A stretch of 64,000 bases of DNA from CBDFHC01 sp965247585 (GTDB lineage Bacteria > Chloroflexota > Dehalococcoidia > Lucifugimonadales > GCA-2712585), in assembly GCA_965247585.1 (NCBI GenBank), contig CBDFHC010000004.1, positions 310,001 to 374,000 of the forward strand, written 5' to 3'. The notes beneath the pieces were generated by a model. It had not been told where the DNA came from and searched no databases. It worked only from the letters and a program-made list of their open reading frames with translations. Shown here piece after piece: positions 26,080 through 34,774 of this stretch. Each line of letters starts with the position of its first letter. Position 1 is the first letter of the stretch. The position numbers and the translations under genes were made by a program.

Positions 26080-27205
26080 TGGCGTATCGCAACTATTACG
26101 GACTAAACATGGGAGGTTGGGGATTTCCGCCCGCCTTCGAGAGCCTTAGGATGAGCGGGACAGGGGGAGTTGAAGGTCTGTTTTTCTAGGGAGTCAGCCA
26201 TGGCGATGGGTCTCGCTACTACAGAGGGTTGCGAATCACAGGTTGGTGGTGCCCACCGTCCCGCCCAGGAAGGTTTATAAAACGGATTTCTGAGGGACAC
26301 CCTCAGACTCCCGGCAGAAGGGCTCCGCCCCTCTGCACTCCCCTTTCAGGGCTTTTTAGGCAGATGTACAGTGGGTTATGTGAAGGGTCAATCATGGCGA
26401 TGGTGTGGCCGCCGCAACAGAATGCGAATTACAGGCTGGTGGTTCCCACCGTCCCGCCCAGGAAGGTTTATAAAACGGATTTCTGAGGGACAACCTCAGA
26501 CTCCCTCCAGAGGGGCCAACCCCCTGTGGACTCCCCCTTGGTAGGCGCAGGTAGAGTAGGGACGGTGCTATTTTCATAGGAATCCATCATGTTGGCGGCC
26601 AGCACCAGGGAGGATGAAAAGAGAGTGGTGGCTATCATCCATTGTGACCGGTATAGCTACTACAAAGGATTGCAAATCACAGGCTGGTGGTTCCCACCGT
26701 CCCCCCCCCCCGGAAGGTTTAAGAAACGGATTTCTGAGGGACAACCTCAGACTCCCTCCAGAGGGGGCCAACCCCCTCTGGACTCCCCGTTGGTAAACGC
26801 AGATAGAGTAGGGACGGTGCTATTTTCATAGGAATCCATCGTGTTGGCGTCCAGCTCAAGGGAGGATGAAAAGTGTGTGGCGTGCGCACCCCCTCTTAAT
26901 CTCCCCCTCGATAGGGGGAGAGAATTCTGTTATTTTCACAGGAATGACATCGCTTTTGCGGACGCTCTGTTTGCGACAAAGTCACGCTGGAAGTGCGGAG
27001 GAAGTCGAAAACTCACAGCCTCTCAGGATGAGCGGGAATGGGGGAGTCAGCCATGGCGATGGTCGCTGCACCGAAGGGCTACAAATCACAGGTTGGTGGT
27101 TCTCACCCATCCGCCCCGGAAGGTTTTTAAAATATTTTCTGAGGGACACCCTGAGACTCCCGGCAGAAGGGCTCCGCCCTTCTGCACTCCCCGTTTGACG
27201 GCTCT
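26080..27205 (+). repeat. Four family A units and three family B fragments
   Basis: Family A units end at about 26345, 26545, 26790 and 27195. Their closing hairpins differ but remain paired, for example CAGAGGGGG/CCCCCTCTG at 26759-26780 and CAGAAGGGC/GCCCTTCTG at 27164-27184. Between them lie family B pieces (ATCCATCATGTTGGCGGCC at 26581, TTTTCACAGGAATGACAT at 26932). Bases 26697-26712 contain a C11 run. No gene is supported. Confidence 0.9.
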
Positions 27206-27259
27206 TCGACGCATGGTTGGTGCTATTTTCGGGGGGATCTTAAGATAAGGAAGCGAGAT

Positions 27260-28249
27260 ATGAAGGCGGTACAGTTTTCGGAGACGGGCGGGCCAGAGGT
27301 GCTGCGGTACGTGGATGTGGAGGCGCCTTCGCCGGGGGCGGGGGAGGTTTTGGTGGAGGTGCGTTCGATAGGGGTGAATTACACGGACGTGATGACGCGG
27401 TCTGGAAGGAACCATCCGATTAACATGCCGCCGCTGCCGGCGATTCCAGGCGTCGAAGCGTCCGGGGTGGTGGCGGAGGTAGGGGGCGGCGTGACGGAGG
27501 TTTCGGTAGGGGAGCGGGTAGCGTACTACGCGAACAACTCGGCATCGTATGCGGAGCTGGCAGTGTTGCCTTCGTGGAGGGCGGTGAAGCTACCGGATGG
27601 GGTTGACTTCGACAGCGCGGCGGCGGTGCTGCTGCAGGGGATGACGGCGCAGCATTTGTGTCACACGACGCGCCGGGTCCAGGCGGGGGAGACGGTGCTG
27701 ATACACGCAGCAGCGGGTGGGGTGGGTCTGCTGCTGACGCAGATGGTGAAGGAGCTGGGCGCCCGAGTGATTGGGACGGTTTCGACGGCGGAGAAGGCGG
27801 GCGCGGCGCGGCGGGCGGGAGCGGACGAGGTGGTGCTGTACTCGGAGCAGGACTTCCTGGCGGAGGTGATGCGGTTGACGGGGGGAGCAGGGGTGGAGGT
27901 GGTGTACGACTCGGTGGGAGTTTCGACGTTCGAAGGGAGCATCAAAAGCCTGGCGCGAAAGGGGCACATGGTGATTTACGGGCAGGCCAGCGGCCCGGTG
28001 CCGCCGGTGCCGCTTACGACGCTTTACGACAGGTCATTGACCCAATCCAGGACGAATTTGCAGGACTACACGGCGTCGCGGGGGGAGCTGCTGGAGCGGG
28101 CCGAGGATGTATTCGAGCGGGTGAGGTCGGGCCGCTTGAAGGTGCACGTACATGGTAAGTGGCCGTTGAGGGAGGCGGCGGAGGCGCACCGGCGGTTGGA
28201 GGGTAGGGAGACGGTGGGGAAGGTGCTGCTGGCGCCGGAAGGGGGTTAG
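27260..28249 (+). CDS. NADPH:quinone oxidoreductase family (zinc-independent MDR)
   Basis: The 329-residue protein is a full-length medium-chain reductase. It starts MKAVQFSETGGPEVLRYVDV, has the GroES-like half with VNYTDVMTRSGRN and GVEASGVVAEVGGGV, and the Rossmann half with VLIHAAAGGVGLLLTQMVK. YDSVGVSTFEGSIKSLARKG and AAEAHRRLEGRETVGKVLL complete the Qor pattern. Zinc-binding Cys/His are absent, as in quinone oxidoreductase (Qor). The likely reaction is NADPH-dependent reduction of quinones or enones. AAGGAAGCGAG stands upstream of the ATG. It stands alone between repeat blocks. Confidence 0.92.
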   Translation: MKAVQFSETGGPEVLRYVDVEAPSPGAGEVLVEVRSIGVNYTDVMTRSGRNHPINMPPLPAIPGVEASGVVAEVGGGVTEVSVGERVAYYANNSASYAELAVLPSWRAVKLPDGVDFDSAAAVLLQGMTAQHLCHTTRRVQAGETVLIHAAAGGVGLLLTQMVKELGARVIGTVSTAEKAGAARRAGADEVVLYSEQDFLAEVMRLTGGAGVEVVYDSVGVSTFEGSIKSLARKGHMVIYGQASGPVPPVPLTTLYDRSLTQSRTNLQDYTASRGELLERAEDVFERVRSGRLKVHVHGKWPLREAAEAHRRLEGRETVGKVLLAPEGG

Positions 28250-28299
28250 GGTCCGTTCCGGGCTATCCACCGGGTTGGGACTAGGGATGGGCGTGGAGG

Positions 28300-28880
28300 G
28301 AGGGGCTGAAGTTTTGCGTTCGCTGAAGTCCGAGATGGCGATGGGTGTGACCGTGCCGAGGAGTTGCAAATCGGGGGTTGGTGGCGCCCACCCACCCGCC
28401 CAGTAGGGTTTACAAAACGTATGTCTGAGGGACACCCTCAGACTCCCGGCAGAAGGGCTGTGCCCCTCTGCACTCCTCCTTTAGTTGGTTTCTTTGACAG
28501 GGAGCCGGTCCGGTTTTGAGAGGAATCAGCGTTGGCGACGGGTGTGACCGCTACAAGGTATTGCATATCGGGGGTTGGTGGCGCCCACCCCCCCGCCCAG
28601 TGGGGTTTATAAAACGTATTTCTGAGGGACACCCTCAGACTCCCGCCAGAGGGGGCCAACCCCCTCTGCACTCCTCCATTAGTTGGTTTCTTTGACAGGG
28701 AGCCGGTCCGGTTTTGAGAGGAATCAGGGTTGGCGATGGGTATCACCACTGCGAAGGGCTATATATCACGGGTTGGTGGCGCCCACCGCCCCGCCCAGTA
28801 GGGTTTATAAAACGTATTTCTGAGGGACACCCTCAGACTCCCGGCAAAAGGGGCATAGCCCCTCTGCACTACCCTTTTCA
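28300..28880 (+). repeat. Three family A units in tandem, ~195-bp period
   Basis: The string TGAGGGACACCCTCAGACTC occurs at 28424, 28622 and 28822. Each unit also has a GGGTTGGTGGCGCCCACC segment, forming GGTGG/CCACC. The second unit has CAGAGGGGG..CCCCCTCTG. GGAGCCGGTCCGGTTTTGAG links units. The array abuts the end of the aconitase fragment. Confidence 0.9.
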
Positions 28881-28889
28881 GCGGCCTGC

Positions 28890-29150
28890 CTAGAGGAAGT
28901 CGCGGGGGTCTGTGATGTAGCCGGTGACGGCGTTAGCGGCCTCGACGGTGGGGGGCGGGGCCATGTGGTCTTCCACGGCGTAGATACTAACGGGGTCGAA
29001 GAGCCGTTGGACACCGAGAGCCTCCAATCGCTTGAGGATGGGTGAGTGGCCCAGGATGGCGGTGCCGTCGACGTTAGCCCAGACGTATTCGCCGGGAGCC
29101 ACGGTGGCTTTGCCAGAATGGGAGGCAAGGATTTTCTGAGCGATGCTCAT
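28890..29150 (-). pseudogene. Aconitase/isopropylmalate-dehydratase large subunit, N-terminal fragment
   Basis: The visible ~86 residues match the N-terminus of the aconitase-family large subunit: MSIAQKILASHSGKATVAPGEYVWANVDG, then a substrate-domain segment HSPILKRLEALGVQRLFDP and SIYAVEDHMAPPPT. Full proteins have about 400-450 residues with three Fe-S cysteines; none of that remains. The frame ends in TAG directly at the edge of a family A array, so the gene was truncated there. IS630 copy 2 lies 140 bases upstream of its start. No function is expected. Confidence 0.75.
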
Positions 29151-29293
29151 CCCTACAGTGGTTGGGAGGCCCACGAAGGTTAGGGGCGCTGGCGGGGGTT
29201 GGAGTTGGTTGCGAGTGTACGGGGGTGGGGGACGTGGGGCAAGGGGACGGGGCTGGAGGGGAGTTGACGAGGGTTGAATGGGGCCGTAAGCTA

Positions 29294-30513
29294 GTACTCA
29301 GTCAACTCGGTTTTGGTAATTGTTTAAGAAAACGTCTAAGGTTGATACCCTTTTTTAGGAGTGTTGACGTAGGAGGGTGGCAGCCATGGGACGAGAACGG
29401 TATGTGGTCCGGTTGGAAAGGGAAGAACGAGACCAGTTGGAACGACTGATTCGCGGGGGAAAGAGCCCAGCGCGAAAGGTTGCCCGGGCCCGTATTCTGC
29501 TAAAGGCAGATACGGGCTGGGGGGTGATGCGCATCGTGGAGGCGCTGGACACGTCTGCGGGTACGGTGTGCCGTACCAAGCGGCGGTACCTGGAGGGAGG
29601 ACTGAAGCGGGCCTTGGAGGAAGATCCTCGGCCAGGACATCCGACCAAACTGGATGAGCGGGGGGAAGCGCACCTGATTGCCCTGGCGTGCAGCGAGGCC
29701 CCTCCAGGCCATGACCACTGGACCCTGCGGCTCCTGGCAAACAAGGTGGTGGAGTTGGGGCTGGCGCCCTCCATGTCCCACGAGGGAATTCGCAAGCGGT
29801 TGAAAAAAACAGTCTCAAGCCATGGCAGAAGAAGGAGTGGTGTATTCCCCAGGTGAGCGCCGAGTTTGTGGCGTGTATGGAGGATGTGCTGGACCTTTAC
29901 GCGGAACCCTATGACCCAGAGCGCCCGGTGGTCTGTTTCGACGAGACCTCCAAGCAGTTGCTGGCGGAAAAGAGGTCTCCGATCCCGCCCAAGCCGGCAC
30001 GACGGGAGCGATACGATTACGAGTACCAGCGCAATGGCACCCGAAACCTGTTCATGCTGTGCGAGCCCCTGGCGGGCTGGAGGCATGTGGCAGTGACCGA
30101 ACGTCGCACCATGGTGGACTTCGCTCAGCAGATGCGGTGGCTGGCCGATGAAGCTTACCCAGCGTCCGAGAAGATCCGGGTGGTGCTGGACAACCTCAAC
30201 ACCCACAAACCAGCTTCCCTCTACGAAACCTTCGAGCCCAAGGAGGCTAGGCGAATACGCAAACGCTTGGAGTTTCACTACACTCCCAAGCACGGTAGTT
30301 GGCTCAACATGGCAGAGATCGAGTTCAGTGTCTTGGCCAGGCGAGTCCTGCGCCGGCGTATTGCCGATGAAGAGACTTTGAGTGGCGAGATCGCGGCCCT
30401 GGAGGCAGAACGAAACCAAGCCGGAGCAACCATTGACTGGAGATTCTCCACTGTGGACGCCCGAGTCAAGCTTCACCATCTCTATCCTGCCAACAATTAG
30501 GTTGACTGAGTAC
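29294..30513 (+). mobile_element. IS630-family element, copy 2
   Basis: The boundaries and the CTAG target with TA duplication are as for copy 1 at 7827. The copies differ by a few substitutions and one A in the homopolymer. It lies only ~25 bases upstream of the cobalamin riboswitch, with its right end pointing into it. Confidence 0.93.
29386..30500 (+). pseudogene. IS630 transposase, two frames joined at a 7-A tract
   Basis: The N-terminal frame runs from ATG 29386 to 29856, the DDE frame from ~29810 to 30500. Seven A at 29803-29809 put the second half in the -1 frame. A -1 slip there yields KNSLKPWQKKEWCIPQVSAEF, the expected IS630 sequence. The Asp, Asp and Glu of the DDE triad and HGSWLNMAEIE are intact. 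It may be functional through slippage on the A tract, or may simply be broken. Confidence 0.85.
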
Positions 30514-30530
30514 TAGGCGGGTCATAGGCT
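30502..30530 (+). promoter_or_regulatory. Possible hybrid promoter: IS630 end (-35) with flanking -10
   Basis: TTGACT in the terminal inverted repeat of the IS lies exactly 17 bases from TAGGCT just outside it. The -35 is one mismatch from consensus; the -10 keeps T-A and the final T only. Transcription would start about eight bases on, immediately before the riboswitch. Confidence 0.4.
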
Positions 30531-30539
30531 CCTTAAAAA

Positions 30540-30720
30540 ATCGATAGCGCTTCTTGGGTACCCAGAGGGGTTTAATAGGGAAGGCGGTTAGAAGCCGCCG
30601 CGGTCGCGCCACTGTAAACGGAGAGCGAACCGGCAAGATGCCACTGTCCACATTATTCGGATGGGAAGGCGCCGGAGAGCGATGATCCGTGAGCCAGGAG
30701 ATCTGCCCAGGTAGACTCGA
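30540..30720 (+). promoter_or_regulatory. Cobalamin (B12) riboswitch aptamer
   Basis: The conserved parts of the class are all seen in order: TTAATAGGGAAGGCGGTTAG, the stem AAGCCGCCGCGGTC, the B12 box core GCGCCACTGT at 30606, and GCCAGGAGATCTGCCC at 30692. It lies directly upstream of the cobalamin operon. Adenosylcobalamin binding would be expected to lower expression of btuF-cobTSCU. Confidence 0.92.
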
Positions 30721-30807
30721 GTTCTATTCTGCGCTGGACAGAAGTAGCTCACCAACGAACGCCGTGTAGCAAGCATTTCCGGGTTCCTGGCCGTTGGGAC
30801 AAACGAT

Positions 30808-30839
30808 AACCCTGGCACGAATAGAGCCAGGGTTTTTTG
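30808..30839 (+). terminator. Intrinsic terminator of the riboswitch expression platform
   Basis: AACCCTGGC pairs with GCCAGGGTT around ACGAATAGA, followed by six T. GGGTT at 30781-30785 could pair with the AACCC of the terminator and act as antiterminator. This is the expected off-switch between aptamer and btuF. Confidence 0.9.
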
Positions 30840-30874
30840 TTGTCTGTGAACAGGGATAGACGGAGGTGATTGTC

Positions 30875-31789
30875 TTGAAGTCAGCCGCATTGTTGATTGT
30901 TCTGCTTCTAATAGCCGTGGTGGGTTGCCGGTCAGTGGAGCCAGCGAAGATCACGGTGGTGGATGATACGTGGCGGGCGATTTACTTCGAGGAGGTGCCG
31001 GAGAGGGTTGTATCGCTGAGCCCTGCGGCGACGGAGATCCTCTATTCGCTGGGACTGGAGGACAAGATAGTTGGGGTAACGGAGGCGGACGACTATCCGG
31101 AAGAGGCCAAGGATAAGCCGAAGGTTGGCGGGTATTCTACTACCAGCGTGGAGGCGGTGGTGGAGAAGAACCCGGACCTGGTGTTGACGAATAGCGATGA
31201 CGAGGTGGCGCGCCGGCTTATGGAGCTGGGGGTCCCGGTGATTGTGCTTCAGCCCCGGGACATTTACGGGGTTTTTCGGAACATCCAGGTGACGGGCCAG
31301 GTGATGGGGAAAACGGACGAAGCAGACATCCTGGTGTCCGAACTACGGGGACGGCTGGATGCGGTAACAGGGGTGATTGCGCGCTCACCGAGCAGGCCGA
31401 CGATTTTCTACGAGCTTGACGGCAGCGACCCAGAAGCGCCGTGGACGACGGGGCCGGGGACATTCGTTAACGACCTGATATCGCTGGCGGGAGGGTCGAA
31501 TGTGGCGTCCACCGGACCGCAGTGGGCGCAGCTCAGCATGGAGGTGCTGCTGGAGCTGGACCCGGACATCATCATCCTGGGGGACTATCCCTGGGTGACG
31601 CCGGAGGACGTGCAGAACCGCGGCTCGGTGTGGAAGAAGCTGAAGGCGGTGGAGACGGGTAGGGTCCGCCCGCTAAGCGACTCGGCGCTGACGAGCCGGC
31701 CAGGGCCTCGCATCATTGACGGGTTGGAAGAGCTGGCACGGCACATTCACCCGGAGCTGTTTCCGGACGCAGGCGGAGACCCGAGATGA
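30875..31789 (+). CDS. btuF: Cobalamin-binding periplasmic lipoprotein (BtuF-like)
   Basis: The ~304-residue protein has a lipoprotein signal: a hydrophobic stretch (AALLIVLLLIAVV) and the lipobox ending V-V-G-C. The mature part is a class III substrate-binding protein: ERVVSLSPAATEILYSLGLEDKIVGVTEADDYP, then VGGYSTTSVEAVVEKNPDLVLTN and the second-lobe LSMEVLLELDPDIIILGDY. It should deliver corrinoids to a BtuCD-type ABC importer, which is not in this window. The TTG at 30875 is preferred since GGAGG is eight bases upstream; the GTG at 30866 overlaps that site. It overlaps cobT by four bases (ATGA) and is controlled by the riboswitch. Confidence 0.9.
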   Translation: MKSAALLIVLLLIAVVGCRSVEPAKITVVDDTWRAIYFEEVPERVVSLSPAATEILYSLGLEDKIVGVTEADDYPEEAKDKPKVGGYSTTSVEAVVEKNPDLVLTNSDDEVARRLMELGVPVIVLQPRDIYGVFRNIQVTGQVMGKTDEADILVSELRGRLDAVTGVIARSPSRPTIFYELDGSDPEAPWTTGPGTFVNDLISLAGGSNVASTGPQWAQLSMEVLLELDPDIIILGDYPWVTPEDVQNRGSVWKKLKAVETGRVRPLSDSALTSRPGPRIIDGLEELARHIHPELFPDAGGDPR

Positions 31790-32844
31790 GTCTCCTGGAC
31801 AGAGTTGTAGCATCGATTGGGCCGCTGGATGAAGCTGCGATGGCGCAGGCGAGAGACAGGCAGTCACAGTTGACCAAGCCGCGGGGAAGCCTGGGGCGGT
31901 TGGAAGAGCTATCGGTCCAGATTGCCGGGATTACGGGGAAGGTGACACCTTCGCTGGCCGGGAAGGCGATCATCACGATGGCCGGGGACCACGGGGTAAC
32001 GGCGGAAGGTGTGAGCGCCTACCCGCCGGAAGTGACCGCGCAGATGGTGCAAAACTTTTTGCGCGGGGGCGCCGGGATCAGTGTGCTGGGGGGTCTGGTG
32101 GGCGCCAGGGTGGTGGTGGTGGACATGGGGGTAGCGACGGACCTGGAACCACATCCTGACCTTGTTTCGAAGCGGGTCGGGCCGGGAACCAATAACATGG
32201 CCAAGGGGCCGGCGATGGGCCGGTCGCAGGCGTTGCGCTCGGTGGAGGCGGGGGTTGAAGTTATAGAAAGCGCGGCGGCTCAGGGGTTGGACATTGTGGG
32301 GACGGGCGACATAGGCATAGGCAACACGACGGCGTCGAGCGCCATATGCTCGGCGTTGACAGGGGACCCGGTGGAATTGGTTACGGGAAGAGGCACGGGG
32401 TTGGAAGATGCCCAGCTTGCGCAAAAGGTCCAGGTAATTCGACGGGTACTGGAGGTGAACAAGCCGGACCCCGGGGACGCGATGGACGTGCTGAGCAAGG
32501 TGGGAGGGTTTGAGATTGGAGGGTTGGCAGGGGTGATGCTGGGGGCCGCGGCGCGGCGGACGCCGGTGGTGATTGACGGGTTCATTTCGGGCGCGGCGGC
32601 GATGATTGCCATTGGACTTTGCCCGAGGGTAAAGGACTACCTGATCGCCGCCCACGTTTCAGCGGAGCCGGGACATCAGCTTATGCTGAAGTGGATGGGC
32701 CTCTCGCCGCTGCTGGACCTGGGGATGCGGTTGGGGGAGGGCACCGGCGTGGCATTGGGGATATTCCTGGCCGAAGCGGCGACGAGGACGCTGTCGGATA
32801 TGGCCACGTTCGCCGAGGCGGGCGTCTCCGACAAGGAGGCTTGA
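31786..32844 (+). CDS. cobT: Nicotinate-nucleotide--dimethylbenzimidazole phosphoribosyltransferase
   Basis: The 352-residue protein makes alpha-ribazole 5'-phosphate from nicotinate mononucleotide and DMB, the lower-ligand branch of cobalamin assembly. Key features: LTKPRGSLGRLEEL near the start, MAGDHGVTAEGVSAYPPEVT (substrate loop), VDMGV, GTGDIGIGNTTASSA, GGFEIGGLAGVMLGAA, VIDGFISGAAAM and MRLGEGTGVAL with the catalytic Glu. Length and motifs are complete. It overlaps btuF by four bases and is followed by cobS after six bases, so translation is coupled within the operon. Confidence 0.96.
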   Translation: MSLLDRVVASIGPLDEAAMAQARDRQSQLTKPRGSLGRLEELSVQIAGITGKVTPSLAGKAIITMAGDHGVTAEGVSAYPPEVTAQMVQNFLRGGAGISVLGGLVGARVVVVDMGVATDLEPHPDLVSKRVGPGTNNMAKGPAMGRSQALRSVEAGVEVIESAAAQGLDIVGTGDIGIGNTTASSAICSALTGDPVELVTGRGTGLEDAQLAQKVQVIRRVLEVNKPDPGDAMDVLSKVGGFEIGGLAGVMLGAAARRTPVVIDGFISGAAAMIAIGLCPRVKDYLIAAHVSAEPGHQLMLKWMGLSPLLDLGMRLGEGTGVALGIFLAEAATRTLSDMATFAEAGVSDKEA

Positions 32845-32850
32845 TTCCAG

Positions 32851-33594
32851 ATGGGGCTGCTGGCGGCGCTGGGTTTCCTCACCATGCTTCCGCTGCCACG
32901 GAGGCGGGGTGGAAGAGTTGCGGGGGGTTCCGGTGCGCTGGGTTTCTTTCCCGCGGTGGGACTGCTGCTGGGGCTAGCGCTGGTGGGGCTGGATGAAGGG
33001 CTATCGGCCGGCCTGCCGCCTTCGATTGTTAGCGGGTTGCTGGTGGTCGGGCTGGTGGTGATGACGGGGGCGATTCACGTCGACGGTCTCATAGACACCT
33101 GCGACGGGCTGGCCGGAGGGAGGACGGCGGAGCAGAGGTGGGAGATCATGAGGGACAGCAGGGTGGGGGCATACGGCGTGGTGGGAGGTGTCAGTATCCT
33201 GCTGGTGAAATATCTCTGCGTGGCGGGGTTGCCGTCAGCCCTGCGGTGGGAGGCGTTGCTACTGGCCCCGGCGCTGGGACGGTGGGGGGTGACGTGGTGC
33301 GTTCTTTTGTTTCGGTACGCGAGGCCGGAAGGATTGGGGAGAGCTTTCAAGGAGTCGGCGAGCTGGGTGGGGGTGACGCTGGGGACGGGGCTGACTTTGG
33401 CGGCGGCGCTGGTTTTTCTGGAGCCTATGGGGCTGGTGGTTATGTTCGGCACGGGGGCGGTGGCGGTGGGCACCGCGGCGCTGTTGCAAAGCCGCTTCGC
33501 GGGACTGACAGGGGACAACTACGGCGCGATCATCGAGGTGGGGGAAATTGCGGCGCTGCTCCTGATAATAGCGCTGCCAGGGTGGGGCTGGTGA
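32851..33594 (+). CDS. cobS: Adenosylcobinamide-GDP ribazoletransferase
   Basis: The 247-residue integral membrane protein joins adenosylcobinamide-GDP with alpha-ribazole(-phosphate), the last step of cobalamin synthesis. It starts LAALGFLTMLPLP, and the catalytic region AIHVDGLIDTCDGLAGG holds the conserved Asp pair. Next comes RWEIMRDSRVGAYGVVGG, also invariant. Five or six hydrophobic segments follow. It has no gap of note to cobT before it or cobC after it. It belongs to the same riboswitch-controlled operon. Confidence 0.95.
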   Translation: MGLLAALGFLTMLPLPRRRGGRVAGGSGALGFFPAVGLLLGLALVGLDEGLSAGLPPSIVSGLLVVGLVVMTGAIHVDGLIDTCDGLAGGRTAEQRWEIMRDSRVGAYGVVGGVSILLVKYLCVAGLPSALRWEALLLAPALGRWGVTWCVLLFRYARPEGLGRAFKESASWVGVTLGTGLTLAAALVFLEPMGLVVMFGTGAVAVGTAALLQSRFAGLTGDNYGAIIEVGEIAALLLIIALPGWGW

Positions 33595-33598
33595 GATT

Positions 33599-34222
33599 GT
33601 GAGGCTTCTGTTGGTACGCCACGGTGAGGCGGAGGGCGCCGGTGGGGGCAGGTACATGGGGCACACGAACGCGGGTCTCAGCCCCGAGGGGTTGCTGCAG
33701 GCGCGCAAGCTCCACGAGCGCCTTGCCAGGGAGAGGATTGACGCAATCTACTCAAGCGACCTGGCGCGGGCGATGGATACCGCCAGCGTTGTGGCCTCCG
33801 GCCACCGGGCGCCAGTGGTGGCTTGCACCGAGCTGCGGGAGGTTGAATTTGGAAGGTGCGAGGGGATGACGTTTGAGGAGGTGAGCAACGGGTTTCCTCG
33901 AGTCGCAGAGATGTGGCGGGCGGGTGACTCCGGGTTAGCGTTTCCCGATGGGGAGAGTCTGGCAGACCTGTTTACGAGGGTAGGAGGGTTCATTGAGGCA
34001 TTACGGGAGGACGGACCCGATGATGTGATACTGGTGGTGGGCCATGGAGGGTCGGTGCGAACGCTGATTTGCCTGTTGCTAAAGATGGACCTTTCGCGTT
34101 GGTGGGGCCTGGAAATTGGACTAGCCTCGCTGACCATTTTAGAGGTAGGTTCGGAAGAATCTACGATTCGGCTACTGAACGATAGGTCGCATCTGGAGAT
34201 GGGCCCAGGAGATAACAGATGA
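33599..34222 (+). CDS. cobC: Alpha-ribazole phosphatase / histidine phosphatase
   Basis: The 207-residue protein is a branch-1 histidine phosphatase: LLLVRHGEAEGAG holds the catalytic His and Arg; IYSSDLARAMDTA, LREVEFGRCEGMTFEEV and VVGHGGSVRTLICLLL hold the second Arg, Glu and His. In this operon the likely role is dephosphorylating alpha-ribazole 5'-phosphate or adenosylcobalamin 5'-phosphate. It starts at GTG just after cobS and overlaps cobU by four bases (ATGA). Confidence 0.9.
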   Translation: MRLLLVRHGEAEGAGGGRYMGHTNAGLSPEGLLQARKLHERLARERIDAIYSSDLARAMDTASVVASGHRAPVVACTELREVEFGRCEGMTFEEVSNGFPRVAEMWRAGDSGLAFPDGESLADLFTRVGGFIEALREDGPDDVILVVGHGGSVRTLICLLLKMDLSRWWGLEIGLASLTILEVGSEESTIRLLNDRSHLEMGPGDNR

Positions 34223-34773
34223 AGAAATGCACGTTGATTTTGGGCGGCGCGCGGAGCGGGAAAAGCCGGTTTGCCCAGCAGTTGGCGACGCAACACGGCG
34301 GGAAGGTGTTATTCGTGGCCACAGGGCAGGCGCTGGATGAGGAGATGGCGACGAGGATAGCGGCGCACCGGAGGGAAAGGCCTTCGGGTTGGCGAACGGT
34401 GGAGGCGCCGGTGGGGGTGGGCGCGGCGATCAACGAGGCGGCGCGCGGCGAAGAGGTGGTGGTAGTGGACTGCATTACGCTGCTGGTGTCGAACGTAATG
34501 GCGCAGTATGGCGAAGAAGGGGAGGAAGTGGACGCGGAGTTGGTAGGGAAGAAGGTTACACAGGAAGTTGCAGGGCTAGTGCAGTGCGTTCAAGGGTCGC
34601 CAGCGGACTTTGTACTGGTTAGCAACGAAGTGGGCACAGGGCTGGTGCCCGCCAATCGGCTGGCCCGGGTCTACCGGGACGTACTGGGCAGGGCCAACCA
34701 GGAGCTAGCCCGCCAAGCCGACGAGGTGCTGCTGATGGTGGCGGGGATTCCGATGACGGTAAAAGGGGGATGA
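34219..34773 (+). CDS. cobU: Adenosylcobinamide kinase/guanylyltransferase
   Basis: The 184-residue bifunctional enzyme phosphorylates adenosylcobinamide and then adds GMP. The P-loop GGARSGKSRFAQQLA is at the N-terminus; RIAAHRRERPSGWRTVEAP holds the His that receives GMP; VVVVDCITLLVSN is the Walker B region; and VSNEVGTGLVPANRLARVYRD completes the pattern. It closes the operon; a family A repeat with a strong hairpin follows within 40 bases and may serve as the end of the transcript. Confidence 0.96.
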   Translation: MKKCTLILGGARSGKSRFAQQLATQHGGKVLFVATGQALDEEMATRIAAHRRERPSGWRTVEAPVGVGAAINEAARGEEVVVVDCITLLVSNVMAQYGEEGEEVDAELVGKKVTQEVAGLVQCVQGSPADFVLVSNEVGTGLVPANRLARVYRDVLGRANQELARQADEVLLMVAGIPMTVKGG

Positions 34774-34774
34774 G

